Shown here: in pieces, positions 23,039 to 30,875 of the stretch
Numbering within the stretch: position 1 is the stretch's first letter
Layout: every line of letters starts with the position of its first letter
From: SIG440 sp045578305
Lineage (GTDB): Bacteria; Bacillota; Clostridia; Monoglobales; Monoglobaceae
DNA length: 33,316 bases
Assembly: GCA_045578305.1 (NCBI GenBank)
Contig: JAZNKA010000014.1
Coordinates: 1-33,316, forward strand
Reading direction: 5' to 3'
Position numbers and translations under genes: made by a program
Notes under the pieces: generated by a model
What the model saw: the letters and a program-made list of their open reading frames with translations, nothing else
Databases searched by the model: none
Told to the model about the DNA's origin: nothing

Positions 23039-23067
23039 CCGTTTTTTGTCGCTCATAACAAAAACGG
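23039..23067 (+). other. Hairpin in the rpoB-rpoC gap
   Basis: CCGTTTTTTGT (23039-23049) pairs with ACAAAAACGG (23058-23067) with one bulged T. There is no T-tract after it, so it is not an obvious terminator; it could be an RNA processing site or affect rpoC translation. Confidence 0.4.
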
Positions 23068-23112
23068 AGTGCTGATTTAACTTTGTGAGCAGAAAGTCGA
23101 GTGATAAGCTAT

Positions 23113-26100
23113 ATGAGTGAATATCAGAATTTCGATGCTATACAAATCGGACTTGCTTCGCCCGAAAAGATAAGAGAATGGTCTCATGGCGAGGTTAAAA
23201 AGCCCGAAACTATAAACTATCGTACACTAAAACCCGAAAAAGACGGTTTGTTCTGCGAAAAAATCTTTGGTCCTCAAAAGGACTGGGAATGTCATTGTGG
23301 AAAGTACAAAAGAGTTCGCTACAAGGGCGTTATCTGTGACCGATGTGGCGTTGAAGTTACACGCGCAAAGGTTCGCCGCGAAAGAATGGGACACATCGAG
23401 CTTGCAGTTCCGGTGTCGCATATCTGGTACTTTAAAGGAATACCCAGCCGTATGGGCCTTATACTTGATATGTCGCCTCGTCTTCTCGAAAAGGTTTTGT
23501 ACTTCGCAGCGTATGTAGTAATTGACCCGGGCAAGACCGGACTTATGAAAAACCAAATCCTTTCTGAGCGTGAATACCGCGAGGAATGCGAAAAGTACGG
23601 AAGCGAAGCCTTCCGCGCAGGAATGGGCGCAGAAGCTGTTCTTGAAATGCTGAAGGCGATTGACCTTGACGCACTTTATGAAGAGCTGAAAAGCGACCTT
23701 GACGGTGCAAAGGGTCAGAAGAAAATCCGTACAGTGAGACGACTTGAGGTTGTTGAGTCGTTCCGTCAGTCAGGAAACAAGCCCGAGTGGATGATTATGC
23801 CGGTGCTTCCGGTTATCCCGCCCGAAATCAGACCGATGGTACAGCTTGACGGTGGCAGATTTGCAACATCTGACCTCAATGACCTTTACAGAAGAGTTAT
23901 AAACAGAAACAACAGACTTAAAAGACTTCTTGACCTCGGTGCTCCCGAGATTATCGTAAGAAACGAAAAGAGAATGCTTCAGGAAGCTGTTGATGCTCTT
24001 ATAGACAACGGCAGACGCGGCAGACCCGTTACAGGTCCCGGAAACCGCCCGCTTAAGTCCCTTTCGGATATGCTCAAGGGTAAGCAGGGACGCTTCCGTC
24101 AGAACCTTTTGGGTAAGCGTGTTGACTACTCGGGTCGTTCGGTTATCGTTGTAGGCCCCGAACTCAAGATTTATCAGTGCGGTCTTCCCAAAAAGATGGC
24201 GCTCGAACTCTTCAAGCCGTTTGTAATGAAAAAATTGGTAAACGATGGCCTGGCACACAACATCAAGTCTGCAAAGCGTATGGTAGAGCGTGTTCGCCCC
24301 GAGGTTTGGGATGTGCTTGAAAGTATAATTTCCGAGCATCCGGTGCTTCTCAACCGTGCTCCTACGCTTCACAGACTGGGTATCCAGGCATTCGAGCCGG
24401 TATTGGTTGAGGGTAAGGCTCTCAAACTTCATCCGCTTGTATGTACCGCGTTCAACGCTGACTTCGACGGTGACCAGATGGCTGTGCATCTTCCCCTTTC
24501 GGCAGAAGCACAGGCCGAGGCAAGATTCCTTATGCTTTCGGCAAACAACCTGCTCAAACCTCAGGATGGTAACCCTGTTACTGTACCTACACAGGATATG
24601 GTACTTGGAAGTTACTACCTGACAATTCAGATTGATGATGAATTTGGCGCAGGCAAGGTATTTACCTCCGAAGACGAAGCAATCCTTGCTTACGAAAACA
24701 AAGCCGTTGGACTTCACGCACCCATCAAAGTTCGCGTGACACGTGAGATTGACGGCGAAAAAGTGACAGGAATGATTGATGCAACAGTCGGAAGACTTAT
24801 CTTCAACGAAAAAATCCCGCAGGATTTGGGATTTATTGACAGAAGCCTGCCCGAAAACAAGCTTGCACTTGAGGTTTCGTTCCGTGTTGACAAGAAGAAG
24901 CTTGGTCAGATAATTGACAAGAGCATCAAAATCCACGGAATTACCGAGACAGCAACACTTCTTGACGATGTAAAAGCTATGGGCTTTAAGTATTCGACCC
25001 GCGGTGCGATTACAGTTGGCGTTGCCGATATCGAAATCCCCGAGGAGAAAAAGGCTCTTCTTAAAGAAGCAGAAGAAGAAATCGAAAAGGTTACAAAGAA
25101 GTATCTCCGCGGTCTTCTTACCGACGAAGAAAGATACGAAAAGGTTATTGCAATCTGGTCCGAGACTTCGAACAAGGTTACAGATGCTCTTATGAAAAAC
25201 CTTGACGAGCTTAACCCGATATTTATGATGGCAAACTCCGGTGCCCGTGGTAGCGTAAACCAGATTCGTCAGCTTGGTGCTATGCGTGGCCTTATGGCAG
25301 ATACATCGGGCCGTACAATCGAAATCCCGATCAAAGCTAACTTCCGTGAAGGCCTTACAGTTTTGGAATACTTTATTTCAACTCACGGTGCGCGAAAAGG
25401 TCTTACCGATACAGCGCTTCGTACAGCCGACTCGGGTTACCTTACCCGTCGTCTTGTTGACGTTTCGCAGGAGGTTATCATCCGCGAGGACGATTGCGGA
25501 ACAGATGATGGTATTCTTGCAATCGACATCAAGGACGGCAACGAAGTTATTGAAAAGCTTAAGGACAGACTTGTGGGCAGAACTGCATGTGAAAATGTGG
25601 TAACTGCTGACGGCGAAGTTATTTGCGAAAAAGGCGAAATGATTTCGAATGATGCGGCAGACAAGATTGTTGCAGCGGGTATCGAAAGTGTAAAAATCCG
25701 CTCGGTACTCAAGTGCCGCTCCAAGGTTGGCGTTTGTGCTAAGTGCTACGGCCACAACCTTGCAAACGGCGAAGCTGTGAACATCGGCGAAGCAGTTGGT
25801 ATCATTGCGGCACAGTCAATCGGCGAACCTGGTACACAGCTTACAATGCGTACCTTCCATGCCGGCGGTGTTGCGGGTGATGATATCACTCAGGGTCTCC
25901 CCCGTGTCGAAGAACTTTTTGAAGCAAGAAAACCGAAGGGCCTTGCAATCATTGCCGAAATCGGCGGTCGCGTGAAGATAAGCGAAAACAAGAAAAAACG
26001 CGAAATCACCATTCTTGACGACGAGAACGGAAATTCAGCAACATATCTTATTCCTTACGGTTCACGCATTAAGGTTCGTGAGGACCAGGTTATCTCTGCC

Positions 26101-26634
26101 GGTGACGAGCTTACTGAAGGTTCGGTTAATCCGCACGATATCCTTGCAATCAAGGGTTACACTGCTGTTCAGGATTATCTTATCCAGGAAGTTCAGCGAG
26201 TATATCGTTTGCAGGGCGTTGATATCAATGACAAGCATATCGAGGTTATCGTAAGACAGATGATGAACAAGGTAAAGGTAGAGGACGCAGGCGATACAGA
26301 TTTCCTTACAGGCTCGCTTGTTGAAAGATACGAGCTTGAAAGAGTCAACAACCGTATGCGCGAAGAGGGCAAAGCTGAGGCGGTACATTCCGAGGTTCTT
26401 ATGGGTATCACCAAGGCTGCTCTTGCAACCGATTCGTTCCTCTCGGCAGCATCATTCCAGGAAACAACAAGAGTTCTTACAGACGCTGCAATCAAGGGAA
26501 AGATTGACCCGCTTCTTGGTCTTAAGGAAAATGTTATCATCGGTAAACTTGTTCCCGCAGGTACAGGTGTTCCGTCGTATAATGACATTGATGTCGTTCC
26601 GACTGATTTTACAGATGATATAATATTCAGCTAA
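23113..26634 (+). CDS. rpoC: RNA polymerase subunit beta'
   Basis: A 1173-residue beta' subunit. The N-terminal zinc site uses C60, C62, C75 and C78 (ECHCGK...CDRCG). The catalytic magnesium loop is NADFDGDQM (448-456). A second zinc cluster is in the CRSKVGVCAKCYG segment, followed by EAVGIIAAQSIGEPGTQLTMRTFH (trigger-loop region; split here as EAVGIIAAQSIGEP and GTQLTMRTFH). The size fits Firmicutes beta', which lack the large insertion of Proteobacteria. The ATG at 23113 is preferred over the GTG at 23101, since a GAGTGAT-like site lies about 9 bases before it; the ribosome site is weak either way and may rely on coupling from rpoB. A strong hairpin follows the stop codon, ending the operon. 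Confidence 0.97.
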   Translation: MSEYQNFDAIQIGLASPEKIREWSHGEVKKPETINYRTLKPEKDGLFCEKIFGPQKDWECHCGKYKRVRYKGVICDRCGVEVTRAKVRRERMGHIELAVPVSHIWYFKGIPSRMGLILDMSPRLLEKVLYFAAYVVIDPGKTGLMKNQILSEREYREECEKYGSEAFRAGMGAEAVLEMLKAIDLDALYEELKSDLDGAKGQKKIRTVRRLEVVESFRQSGNKPEWMIMPVLPVIPPEIRPMVQLDGGRFATSDLNDLYRRVINRNNRLKRLLDLGAPEIIVRNEKRMLQEAVDALIDNGRRGRPVTGPGNRPLKSLSDMLKGKQGRFRQNLLGKRVDYSGRSVIVVGPELKIYQCGLPKKMALELFKPFVMKKLVNDGLAHNIKSAKRMVERVRPEVWDVLESIISEHPVLLNRAPTLHRLGIQAFEPVLVEGKALKLHPLVCTAFNADFDGDQMAVHLPLSAEAQAEARFLMLSANNLLKPQDGNPVTVPTQDMVLGSYYLTIQIDDEFGAGKVFTSEDEAILAYENKAVGLHAPIKVRVTREIDGEKVTGMIDATVGRLIFNEKIPQDLGFIDRSLPENKLALEVSFRVDKKKLGQIIDKSIKIHGITETATLLDDVKAMGFKYSTRGAITVGVADIEIPEEKKALLKEAEEEIEKVTKKYLRGLLTDEERYEKVIAIWSETSNKVTDALMKNLDELNPIFMMANSGARGSVNQIRQLGAMRGLMADTSGRTIEIPIKANFREGLTVLEYFISTHGARKGLTDTALRTADSGYLTRRLVDVSQEVIIREDDCGTDDGILAIDIKDGNEVIEKLKDRLVGRTACENVVTADGEVICEKGEMISNDAADKIVAAGIESVKIRSVLKCRSKVGVCAKCYGHNLANGEAVNIGEAVGIIAAQSIGEPGTQLTMRTFHAGGVAGDDITQGLPRVEELFEARKPKGLAIIAEIGGRVKISENKKKREITILDDENGNSATYLIPYGSRIKVREDQVISAGDELTEGSVNPHDILAIKGYTAVQDYLIQEVQRVYRLQGVDINDKHIEVIVRQMMNKVKVEDAGDTDFLTGSLVERYELERVNNRMREEGKAEAVHSEVLMGITKAALATDSFLSAASFQETTRVLTDAAIKGKIDPLLGLKENVIIGKLVPAGTGVPSYNDIDVVPTDFTDDIIFS

Positions 26635-26640
26635 GAATAA

Positions 26641-26700
26641 AAAGATTTTAAAAGGATAGGAAAGTTAAGGCTTTCCTATCCTTTAATTTTTAAAATCTTT
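26641..26700 (+). terminator. rpoC terminator with nested stems
   Basis: An inner perfect 14-bp stem (26651-26664 with 26671-26684) is followed by AATTTTT. An outer 10-bp stem (26641-26650 with 26691-26700) also pairs perfectly, so the whole forms one extended hairpin. Farther on, 26715-26775 holds a weaker stem (CCCAAG/CTTGGG) of unknown role. Confidence 0.85.
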
Positions 26701-26803
26701 TTGCTTAAATATTTTGGGCACACGGTCCCAAGTCCATCATTTTTTACTTATTCTTGGGCCTTTATGCCTCAAAACCATAATTTATCTATAATTTTCTTTT
26801 TAC

Positions 26804-26831
26804 AAGGGGGCGTCATCAGCAACGCCCCCTT
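26804..26831. repeat. GC-rich hairpin with 8-base loop (second copy type)
   Basis: A perfect 10-bp stem (26804-26813 with 26822-26831) with an 8-base loop and a CCCCCTTATA right flank. It resembles 210-237 in arm, loop size and flank. No T-tract follows on either strand. Confidence 0.5.
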
Positions 26832-26907
26832 ATAAAAAGAAATTAAGCTGTTTAAAACATGGGGTTGCATACATATTAAAAAATTTACAAAATTTTACAA
26901 AAAGCTA

Positions 26908-26935
26908 TTGCAATTTTTTTAATTGGTGGTATAAT
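26908..26935 (+). promoter_or_regulatory. Extended -10 promoter of the candidate small RNA
   Basis: -35 TTGCAA (26908-26913), a 16-base spacer, and TGG-TATAAT with a perfect -10 at 26930-26935 and the extended -10 TG at 26927-26928. The expected start, about 7 bases downstream, is 26942, the first base of the closing helix of the candidate RNA. Confidence 0.75.
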
Positions 26936-26941
26936 AATCTT

Positions 26942-27099
26942 GCGAAACGATTTAAATATTGTGTTTTCTCATTAAGGCACATTTTTACTATTGGTAAAAA
27001 TGCAGGCTCTGTTTCATGTGCTTTGATGAGAGATGAAATCGTTTCGCGACAATTGAGGCTGCGTTTTTCATGCGTCAGCTTCGGTTGGCGCATTTTTTA
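26942..27099 (+). ncRNA. Candidate structured small RNA of unknown family (about 158 nt)
   Basis: No protein gene fits here, but the stretch folds as a compact RNA. P1: 26942-26953 with 27036-27047, 12 perfect pairs. P2: 26967-26980 with 27018-27031, 14 pairs including two G-U, extendable by two. P3: 26981-26988 with 26994-27001, 8 pairs and a TATTG loop, stacked directly on P2. An unpaired 16-base segment (27002-27017) lies between P3 and the P2 3' strand, and an 11-base bulge (26954-26964) lies between P1 and P2. A linker (27048-27070) leads to an intrinsic terminator. The promoter places the 5' end at P1. The next gene, tspO, is on the other strand, so this is not a leader of it. It lacks the SRP RNA tetraloop motif, the tmRNA Ala-acceptor and a clear 6S central bubble. 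Function unknown. Confidence 0.62.
27070..27098 (+). terminator. UUCG-capped intrinsic terminator of the candidate RNA
   Basis: A 9-bp stem (27071-27079 with 27084-27092, two G-U pairs) is capped by a C(UUCG)G tetraloop and followed by T6 (27093-27098). This is a textbook Rho-independent terminator on the plus strand with no plus-strand protein gene before it back to rpoC, which already has its own terminator. Confidence 0.85.
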
Positions 27100-27170
27100 A
27101 TTCAAAAGGAATATTCTTTGTTTTCCAGTCTTTTTGCGGTCTGGACTATTTTAACATCCCATTTTTTCTT

Positions 27171-27641
27171 CTAATTTAAAAGATAAATCGCAAAATTCAG
27201 ATACCCCGCAAAAGTTACCCACAAAAGATACGGCAAAAGCAAAATTCCAGCGCCTGGGCGGATGCGCCAAAACAAGATAATTGTCCAAACAACAAGAGCC
27301 CAAAGCAGAACGAGCCACAAAAAAGCAAACAGATATGCCTCAAGATTGAAGAAGATAAGAGACCAGAAGAAATTGACTGCCAGTTGAATCGCATAAACTG
27401 TGAGAGCCCTGGTTTTTTGTTCTTTTGGGGCGTTTGATGTGTAAACAAGATATGATGCAATACCCATAAGAACAAAAAGAATACTCCACACAACAGGGAA
27501 CAGCCATGCGGGTGGCGAAAGCGGCGGTTTTGCTATCAAATCAAAGCTTTGCATACTGTCCATCGTCAAAAATGCAGAAACCCCACCAACAAGCAAAGGG
27601 ATAACAATGCTCCAAATCAGAGCCTTCCAGTTTGTTTTCAT
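27171..27641 (-). CDS. tspO: TspO/MBR family membrane protein
   Basis: A 156-residue protein with five predicted membrane helices, the full TspO fold. The marker PPLSPPAWLFPVVWSIL (39-55) and the following LMGIASYLVY, then NFFWSLIFFNLEAYLFAF and a C-terminal LLPYLLWVTFAGYLNFAIY are characteristic. Bacterial TspO binds porphyrins and has been linked to tetrapyrrole handling and stress; its true role is unsettled. AAAGGTGGA precedes the ATG. It lies downstream of rnpB on the same strand, but the rnpB terminator separates them. No terminator is evident after it. Confidence 0.92.
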   Translation of the reverse strand: MKTNWKALIWSIVIPLLVGGVSAFLTMDSMQSFDLIAKPPLSPPAWLFPVVWSILFVLMGIASYLVYTSNAPKEQKTRALTVYAIQLAVNFFWSLIFFNLEAYLFAFLWLVLLWALVVWTIILFWRIRPGAGILLLPYLLWVTFAGYLNFAIYLLN

Positions 27642-27713
27642 AAAAATCCACCTTTCAATTTGATGTCTATAGTTAATGTATGTGAAAAAAACTTATTTAT
27701 GAAAACTTGCGAC

Positions 27714-27743
27714 AAAAAAGCCCCTTGCTGAGTCAGCAAGGGG
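27714..27743 (-). terminator. rnpB terminator
   Basis: On the minus strand CCCCTTGCTG (27734-27743) pairs with CAGCAAGGGG (27721-27730), and the stem is followed by CTTTTTTG (27713-27720), 13 bases beyond the RNase P RNA 3' end. Confidence 0.9.
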
Positions 27744-27755
27744 AAATTTTTTAAA

Positions 27756-28104
27756 ATTGCGGCGAATCTGTAAGCCGAGTTCTGTCATTTAAGACGGTCA
27801 TCTATCTAAGCCGCACATCACTGTACGGTTTCAGCCACCTTCTCGAAAGATGTCGGGCAAACTTAGCCTTTCTGTCAGGTGTTGCTCCAAGTGGGGTTTA
27901 CAGCGCTGCTCCGTCGCCGGGCAGCGGGTGAGCTCTTACCTCGCCTTTCCACCCTTACCGGCAAAATGCCGGCGGTATATTTCTGTTGCACTTTCCCGGG
28001 AGTTGCCTCCGCAAGGTGTTACCTTGCACTCTGCCCTGGGGAGCTCGGACTTTCCTCATGCACAGGATTACTCCTTGTACCCGCGACCATCCAATCCACC
28101 GCAT
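27756..28104 (-). ncRNA. rnpB: RNase P RNA, bacterial class A
   Basis: About 349 nt, the catalytic RNA of RNase P, which trims tRNA 5' leaders. On the minus strand the conserved 5' core GAGGAAAGTCCGAGCTCC and later GGTAAGGGTGGAAAGGCG and GGTAAGAGCTCACC blocks are present. The 3' part has ACAGAACTCGGCTTACAG. The ends pair as P1: TGCGGTGGAT near 28103-28094 with ATTCGCCGCA near 27758-27767, with two G-U pairs. The layout looks like type A rather than the type B of Bacillus, as in many Clostridia; I did not fold it fully. It starts only about 15 bases after the serA stop, so it is either processed from a serCA read-through transcript or driven by a promoter inside serA. It is followed by a strong terminator. 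Confidence 0.95.
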
Positions 28105-28118
28105 AAAAATCAGGGTTG

Positions 28119-29285
28119 TTATTCGTTAAAAAGCGAAACCTTGATTACGCCGTCCACGCTCTTCAGTTCGTCAATCAGCTTGCCGTCAATTGATGAATGT
28201 GTGTCAATCATTGTGTAGGCATAGTCGCCACGGCTTTTGTTGACCATGTTCTCGATATTGATGTTGTCTTTGGTGAACACCGCTGAAATCTGTGACAGCA
28301 TCGACGGAATGTTTTTGTGCGCAATGGTCACGCGTGCGCCCGATACCTTGCCCATATCACAATTGGGGAAGTTGACCGAGTTGGTGATGTTTCCGTTTTC
28401 CAAAAAGTCCTTAAGCTCTTTTGCTGCCATAACAGCGCAGTTGTCTTCGCTTTCGGGGGTTGATGCGCCAAGATGAGGCATAACAATCACACGGTCGGAT
28501 TTCAAAAGCTCTTCGGTTGCAAAGTCGGTGATGTATTCTGCGACAATACCGTCTTCAAGTGCCTTGAGGACAGAATTAACATCAACAAGCTCGGCACGCG
28601 AGAAGTTGAGAATTCTTACACCCTTTTTCACCTTGCGGAACAGGTCTTGGTTAAACATACCGGTTGTATCCTTGGTTGCAGGAACATGAATCGAAATATA
28701 ATCACTTTTTGCAAGCAAAGTGTCAATATCGTTTGCGTGCTCTGCTGCACGGGTAACCTTCCACGCTGCATCAACCGAAAGATACGGGTCATAACCGATA
28801 ACATTCATTCCAAGGGCGTGAGCCGCATTGGCAACTCTGACACCGATGGCTCCAAGACCAATGATGCCAAGGGTTTTGCCCTGAATTTCGGGACCTGCGA
28901 ACGAAGACTTGCCTTTTTCGACCAGCTTCGAAACATTTTCGCCCTCGCCAATCAAGGTTTTTGCCCAGGCGATACCTTGAACAACCTTTCTTGAAGCAAG
29001 GAAGAGGCTTGCAATAACAAGCTCTTTAACAGCATTGGCATTTGCACCCGGAGTATTGAAAACTACGATACCTTTTTCGCTGCACTTATCGAGGGGGATG
29101 TTGTTTACACCTGCACCTGCGCGTGCGATTGCCAAAAGACTTTCGGGAATCTCCATCTCGTGCATATTAAAGCTGCGCAGGATGATGCCGTCGGGGTTTT
29201 CAACTTCGTTGCCGTATGTATATTTGTCATCAAATACATCAAGTCCGATTTTTGCAATTTTGTTTAGTGTCTGAACTTTATACAT
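28119..29285 (-). CDS. serA: D-3-phosphoglycerate dehydrogenase
   Basis: A 388-residue NAD-dependent enzyme for the first step of serine synthesis, 3-phosphoglycerate to 3-phosphohydroxypyruvate. The Rossmann motif is GLGAIG (143-148) followed by D166 for the NAD ribose (GYDPYL). Catalytic R230 is in NFSRAELVD, and H271 in MPHLGASTPE. A C-terminal ACT domain (about 316-388, GARVTIAHKNIPSMLSQI) could bind serine for feedback control. It is the shorter form with one regulatory domain. AAAAGGAG precedes the ATG. It lies 47 bases after serC in the same orientation, so a serC-serA operon is very likely. rnpB begins just after its stop. Confidence 0.95.
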   Translation of the reverse strand: MYKVQTLNKIAKIGLDVFDDKYTYGNEVENPDGIILRSFNMHEMEIPESLLAIARAGAGVNNIPLDKCSEKGIVVFNTPGANANAVKELVIASLFLASRKVVQGIAWAKTLIGEGENVSKLVEKGKSSFAGPEIQGKTLGIIGLGAIGVRVANAAHALGMNVIGYDPYLSVDAAWKVTRAAEHANDIDTLLAKSDYISIHVPATKDTTGMFNQDLFRKVKKGVRILNFSRAELVDVNSVLKALEDGIVAEYITDFATEELLKSDRVIVMPHLGASTPESEDNCAVMAAKELKDFLENGNITNSVNFPNCDMGKVSGARVTIAHKNIPSMLSQISAVFTKDNINIENMVNKSRGDYAYTMIDTHSSIDGKLIDELKSVDGVIKVSLFNE

Positions 29286-29332
29286 TTATAATCGCTCCTT
29301 TTAGGAAATTATTTAAATCGGGTTAAGCCATA

Positions 29333-30412
29333 TTAAGCGTTTTCTGCCTCGAATTTTTTCATAAATTCAACCAAAGCCGCAACGCCCTCATAAGGCATAG
29401 CGTTGTAAATGCTTGCGCGCATACCGCCAACCGAGCGGTGACCCTTGAGGTTTACAAAACCTGCATCCTTAGCTTCGTTGCAGAATTTTTTGTCAAGTTC
29501 GGCATCGCCTGTAACAAAGCATACATTCATCAGCGAACGGCATTTTTTGTCAGCTGTTGCCTTGAAGAGCTTTGATGAGTCAAGGAAGTCATAAAGAAGA
29601 GCTGCCTTTTTCTCGTTGCGTTCTTTCATTGCTTCAAGACCGCCGTTTTTAAGCGCCCATTTGTAAACAAGACCTGCGATATAGATTGCATAGCAGGGTG
29701 GTGTGTTGTACATCGAGTCGTTGTCTGCCATTGTCTTGTAGTCAAGCATTGTGGGGATATCCTCGCACGCATTGCCCAAAAGGTCCTCGCGGATGATAAC
29801 AACGGTAAGTCCTGCGGGAGCCATATTCTTTTGCGCTCCGGCATAGATAACGCCGAACTTCGAAACATCAACAGGCTCGCTGGTGATGCATGACGACATA
29901 TCTGCAACCAAAACCGCGTCACCTACATTGGGGACCTCGGGGTATTTGGTGCCAAAAATTGTATTGTTGTAGCAAACATGAACATAATCACAATCTTCAC
30001 GCACCATATCGGGTGTGATTTCGGGTATGTAGCTGAAGGTCTTGTCCTCGGAAGTTGCAATGCACTTTGCATCGCCGTATTTTTTCGCTTCTTTAAAAGC
30101 TTTGCCCGAGAACTGTCCTGATACTACATAGTCAGCCTTGCCGTTTTTCATCAGATTGAGAGGAATTGCCGCAAACTGTGTTGATGCGCCGCCCTGAAGA
30201 AAAAGAACCTTGTAATTGTCAGGGATGTTCATAAGCTCTCTGAAATCGGCTTCGGTCTGTTTGATAATTGCATCATATACGGGGGAGCGGTGACTCATTT
30301 CCATAACGGACTGGCCGCTTCCATTGTAATCAAGCATTTCCCTTTGTGCTGTCTCAAGGACCTCAAGTGGAAGCATTGAGGGGCCTGCTGAAAAGTTATA
30401 AACTCTGTTCAC
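29333..30412 (-). CDS. serC: Phosphoserine aminotransferase
   Basis: A 359-residue PLP enzyme that converts 3-phosphohydroxypyruvate and glutamate to phosphoserine, the second step of serine synthesis. It starts with NRVYNFSAGPSMLP. MEMSHRSP (38-45) contains the substrate-binding HR pair. GGASTQF (74-80) binds the PLP phosphate. The Schiff-base lysine is K195 in AGAQKNMAPAGL. The GTG at 30412 is preferred because AAGGAG lies 8 bases upstream; another GTG at 30421 touches that site. First gene of the serC-serA unit; the third enzyme, phosphoserine phosphatase, is not in the window. Confidence 0.95.
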   Translation of the reverse strand: MNRVYNFSAGPSMLPLEVLETAQREMLDYNGSGQSVMEMSHRSPVYDAIIKQTEADFRELMNIPDNYKVLFLQGGASTQFAAIPLNLMKNGKADYVVSGQFSGKAFKEAKKYGDAKCIATSEDKTFSYIPEITPDMVREDCDYVHVCYNNTIFGTKYPEVPNVGDAVLVADMSSCITSEPVDVSKFGVIYAGAQKNMAPAGLTVVIIREDLLGNACEDIPTMLDYKTMADNDSMYNTPPCYAIYIAGLVYKWALKNGGLEAMKERNEKKAALLYDFLDSSKLFKATADKKCRSLMNVCFVTGDAELDKKFCNEAKDAGFVNLKGHRSVGGMRASIYNAMPYEGVAALVEFMKKFEAENA

Positions 30413-30448
30413 AAAAAACACTCCTTATTTTAAAGATATATAATATAT

Positions 30449-30477
30449 AGTATATATCTTTTTTCCTGCTCCGTCAA
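30449..30477 (-). promoter_or_regulatory. Promoter of serC-serA
   Basis: On the minus strand, -35 TTGACG (30472-30477), a 17-base spacer and -10 TATACT (30449-30454), about 37 bases before the GTG start. The leader is very short and A/T-rich, leaving no room for a riboswitch. Confidence 0.75.
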
Positions 30478-30496
30478 TAAAAAAGGTGACAATTTT

Positions 30497-30859
30497 TTAA
30501 CAATTTTTTTGCCTTAGACCCCTAAAAATTTCATATATTCCGACGGCAAACAAAAATCCTCCAAACATTCGCCGCAAAATATCATTGCCCAGACTTCCTG
30601 CAAGATACGAGCCAATCACCGCACCGGGCAGACCGGCAAGCCCAAGGAAAACTGCGGTTTTTGTTTCTATGCTTTTGTTTTTAAGATGCACAAAAAGGGC
30701 TATGGCAGCTGTCGGGATAAAGTAGGTCAGGTTGATGCCCTGGGCGATCTGCTGACTTATATTTTCGGCAAGTATCAAAGCAGGGATAAGGATTGCTCCG
30801 CCGCCGATTCCCATTCCGCTGATTATTCCGCTTAAAAAACCAATTATTATATTCAGCAT
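30497..30859 (-). CDS. Half-size TSUP (TauE/SafE) family membrane protein, second of pair
   Basis: A 120-residue protein, about half of a normal TSUP transporter (roughly 250 residues), with about four membrane helices. It begins with the family signature NIIIGFLSGIISGMGIGGGA (3-22). TSUP proteins export sulfite, sulfoacetate or other small anions, but the substrate cannot be read here. The ATG at 30859 has AAAGGTGG about 5 bases upstream. The gene follows the other half after 16 bases, with its own ribosome site and intact start, so the split looks natural rather than a frameshift; the two probably form a hetero-oligomer. Confidence 0.85.
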   Translation of the reverse strand: MLNIIIGFLSGIISGMGIGGGAILIPALILAENISQQIAQGINLTYFIPTAAIALFVHLKNKSIETKTAVFLGLAGLPGAVIGSYLAGSLGNDILRRMFGGFLFAVGIYEIFRGLRQKNC

Positions 30860-30875
30860 AAATACCACCTTTTAA

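Noticed and set aside
23770..24936. Open minus-strand frame of 388 codons inside rpoC
   Set aside because: Antisense of a highly conserved gene; no recognisable motifs.
26942..27099. Candidate RNA as 6S RNA, SRP RNA or tmRNA
   Set aside because: No large symmetric central bubble or long closing stems as in 6S RNA, no GGAA-type SRP apical motif, no tRNA-Ala-like ends. The identity stays open.
27850..28218. Plus-strand open frames over 27850-28218
   Set aside because: They are antisense to RNase P RNA, whose conserved cores are plainly readable on the minus strand.
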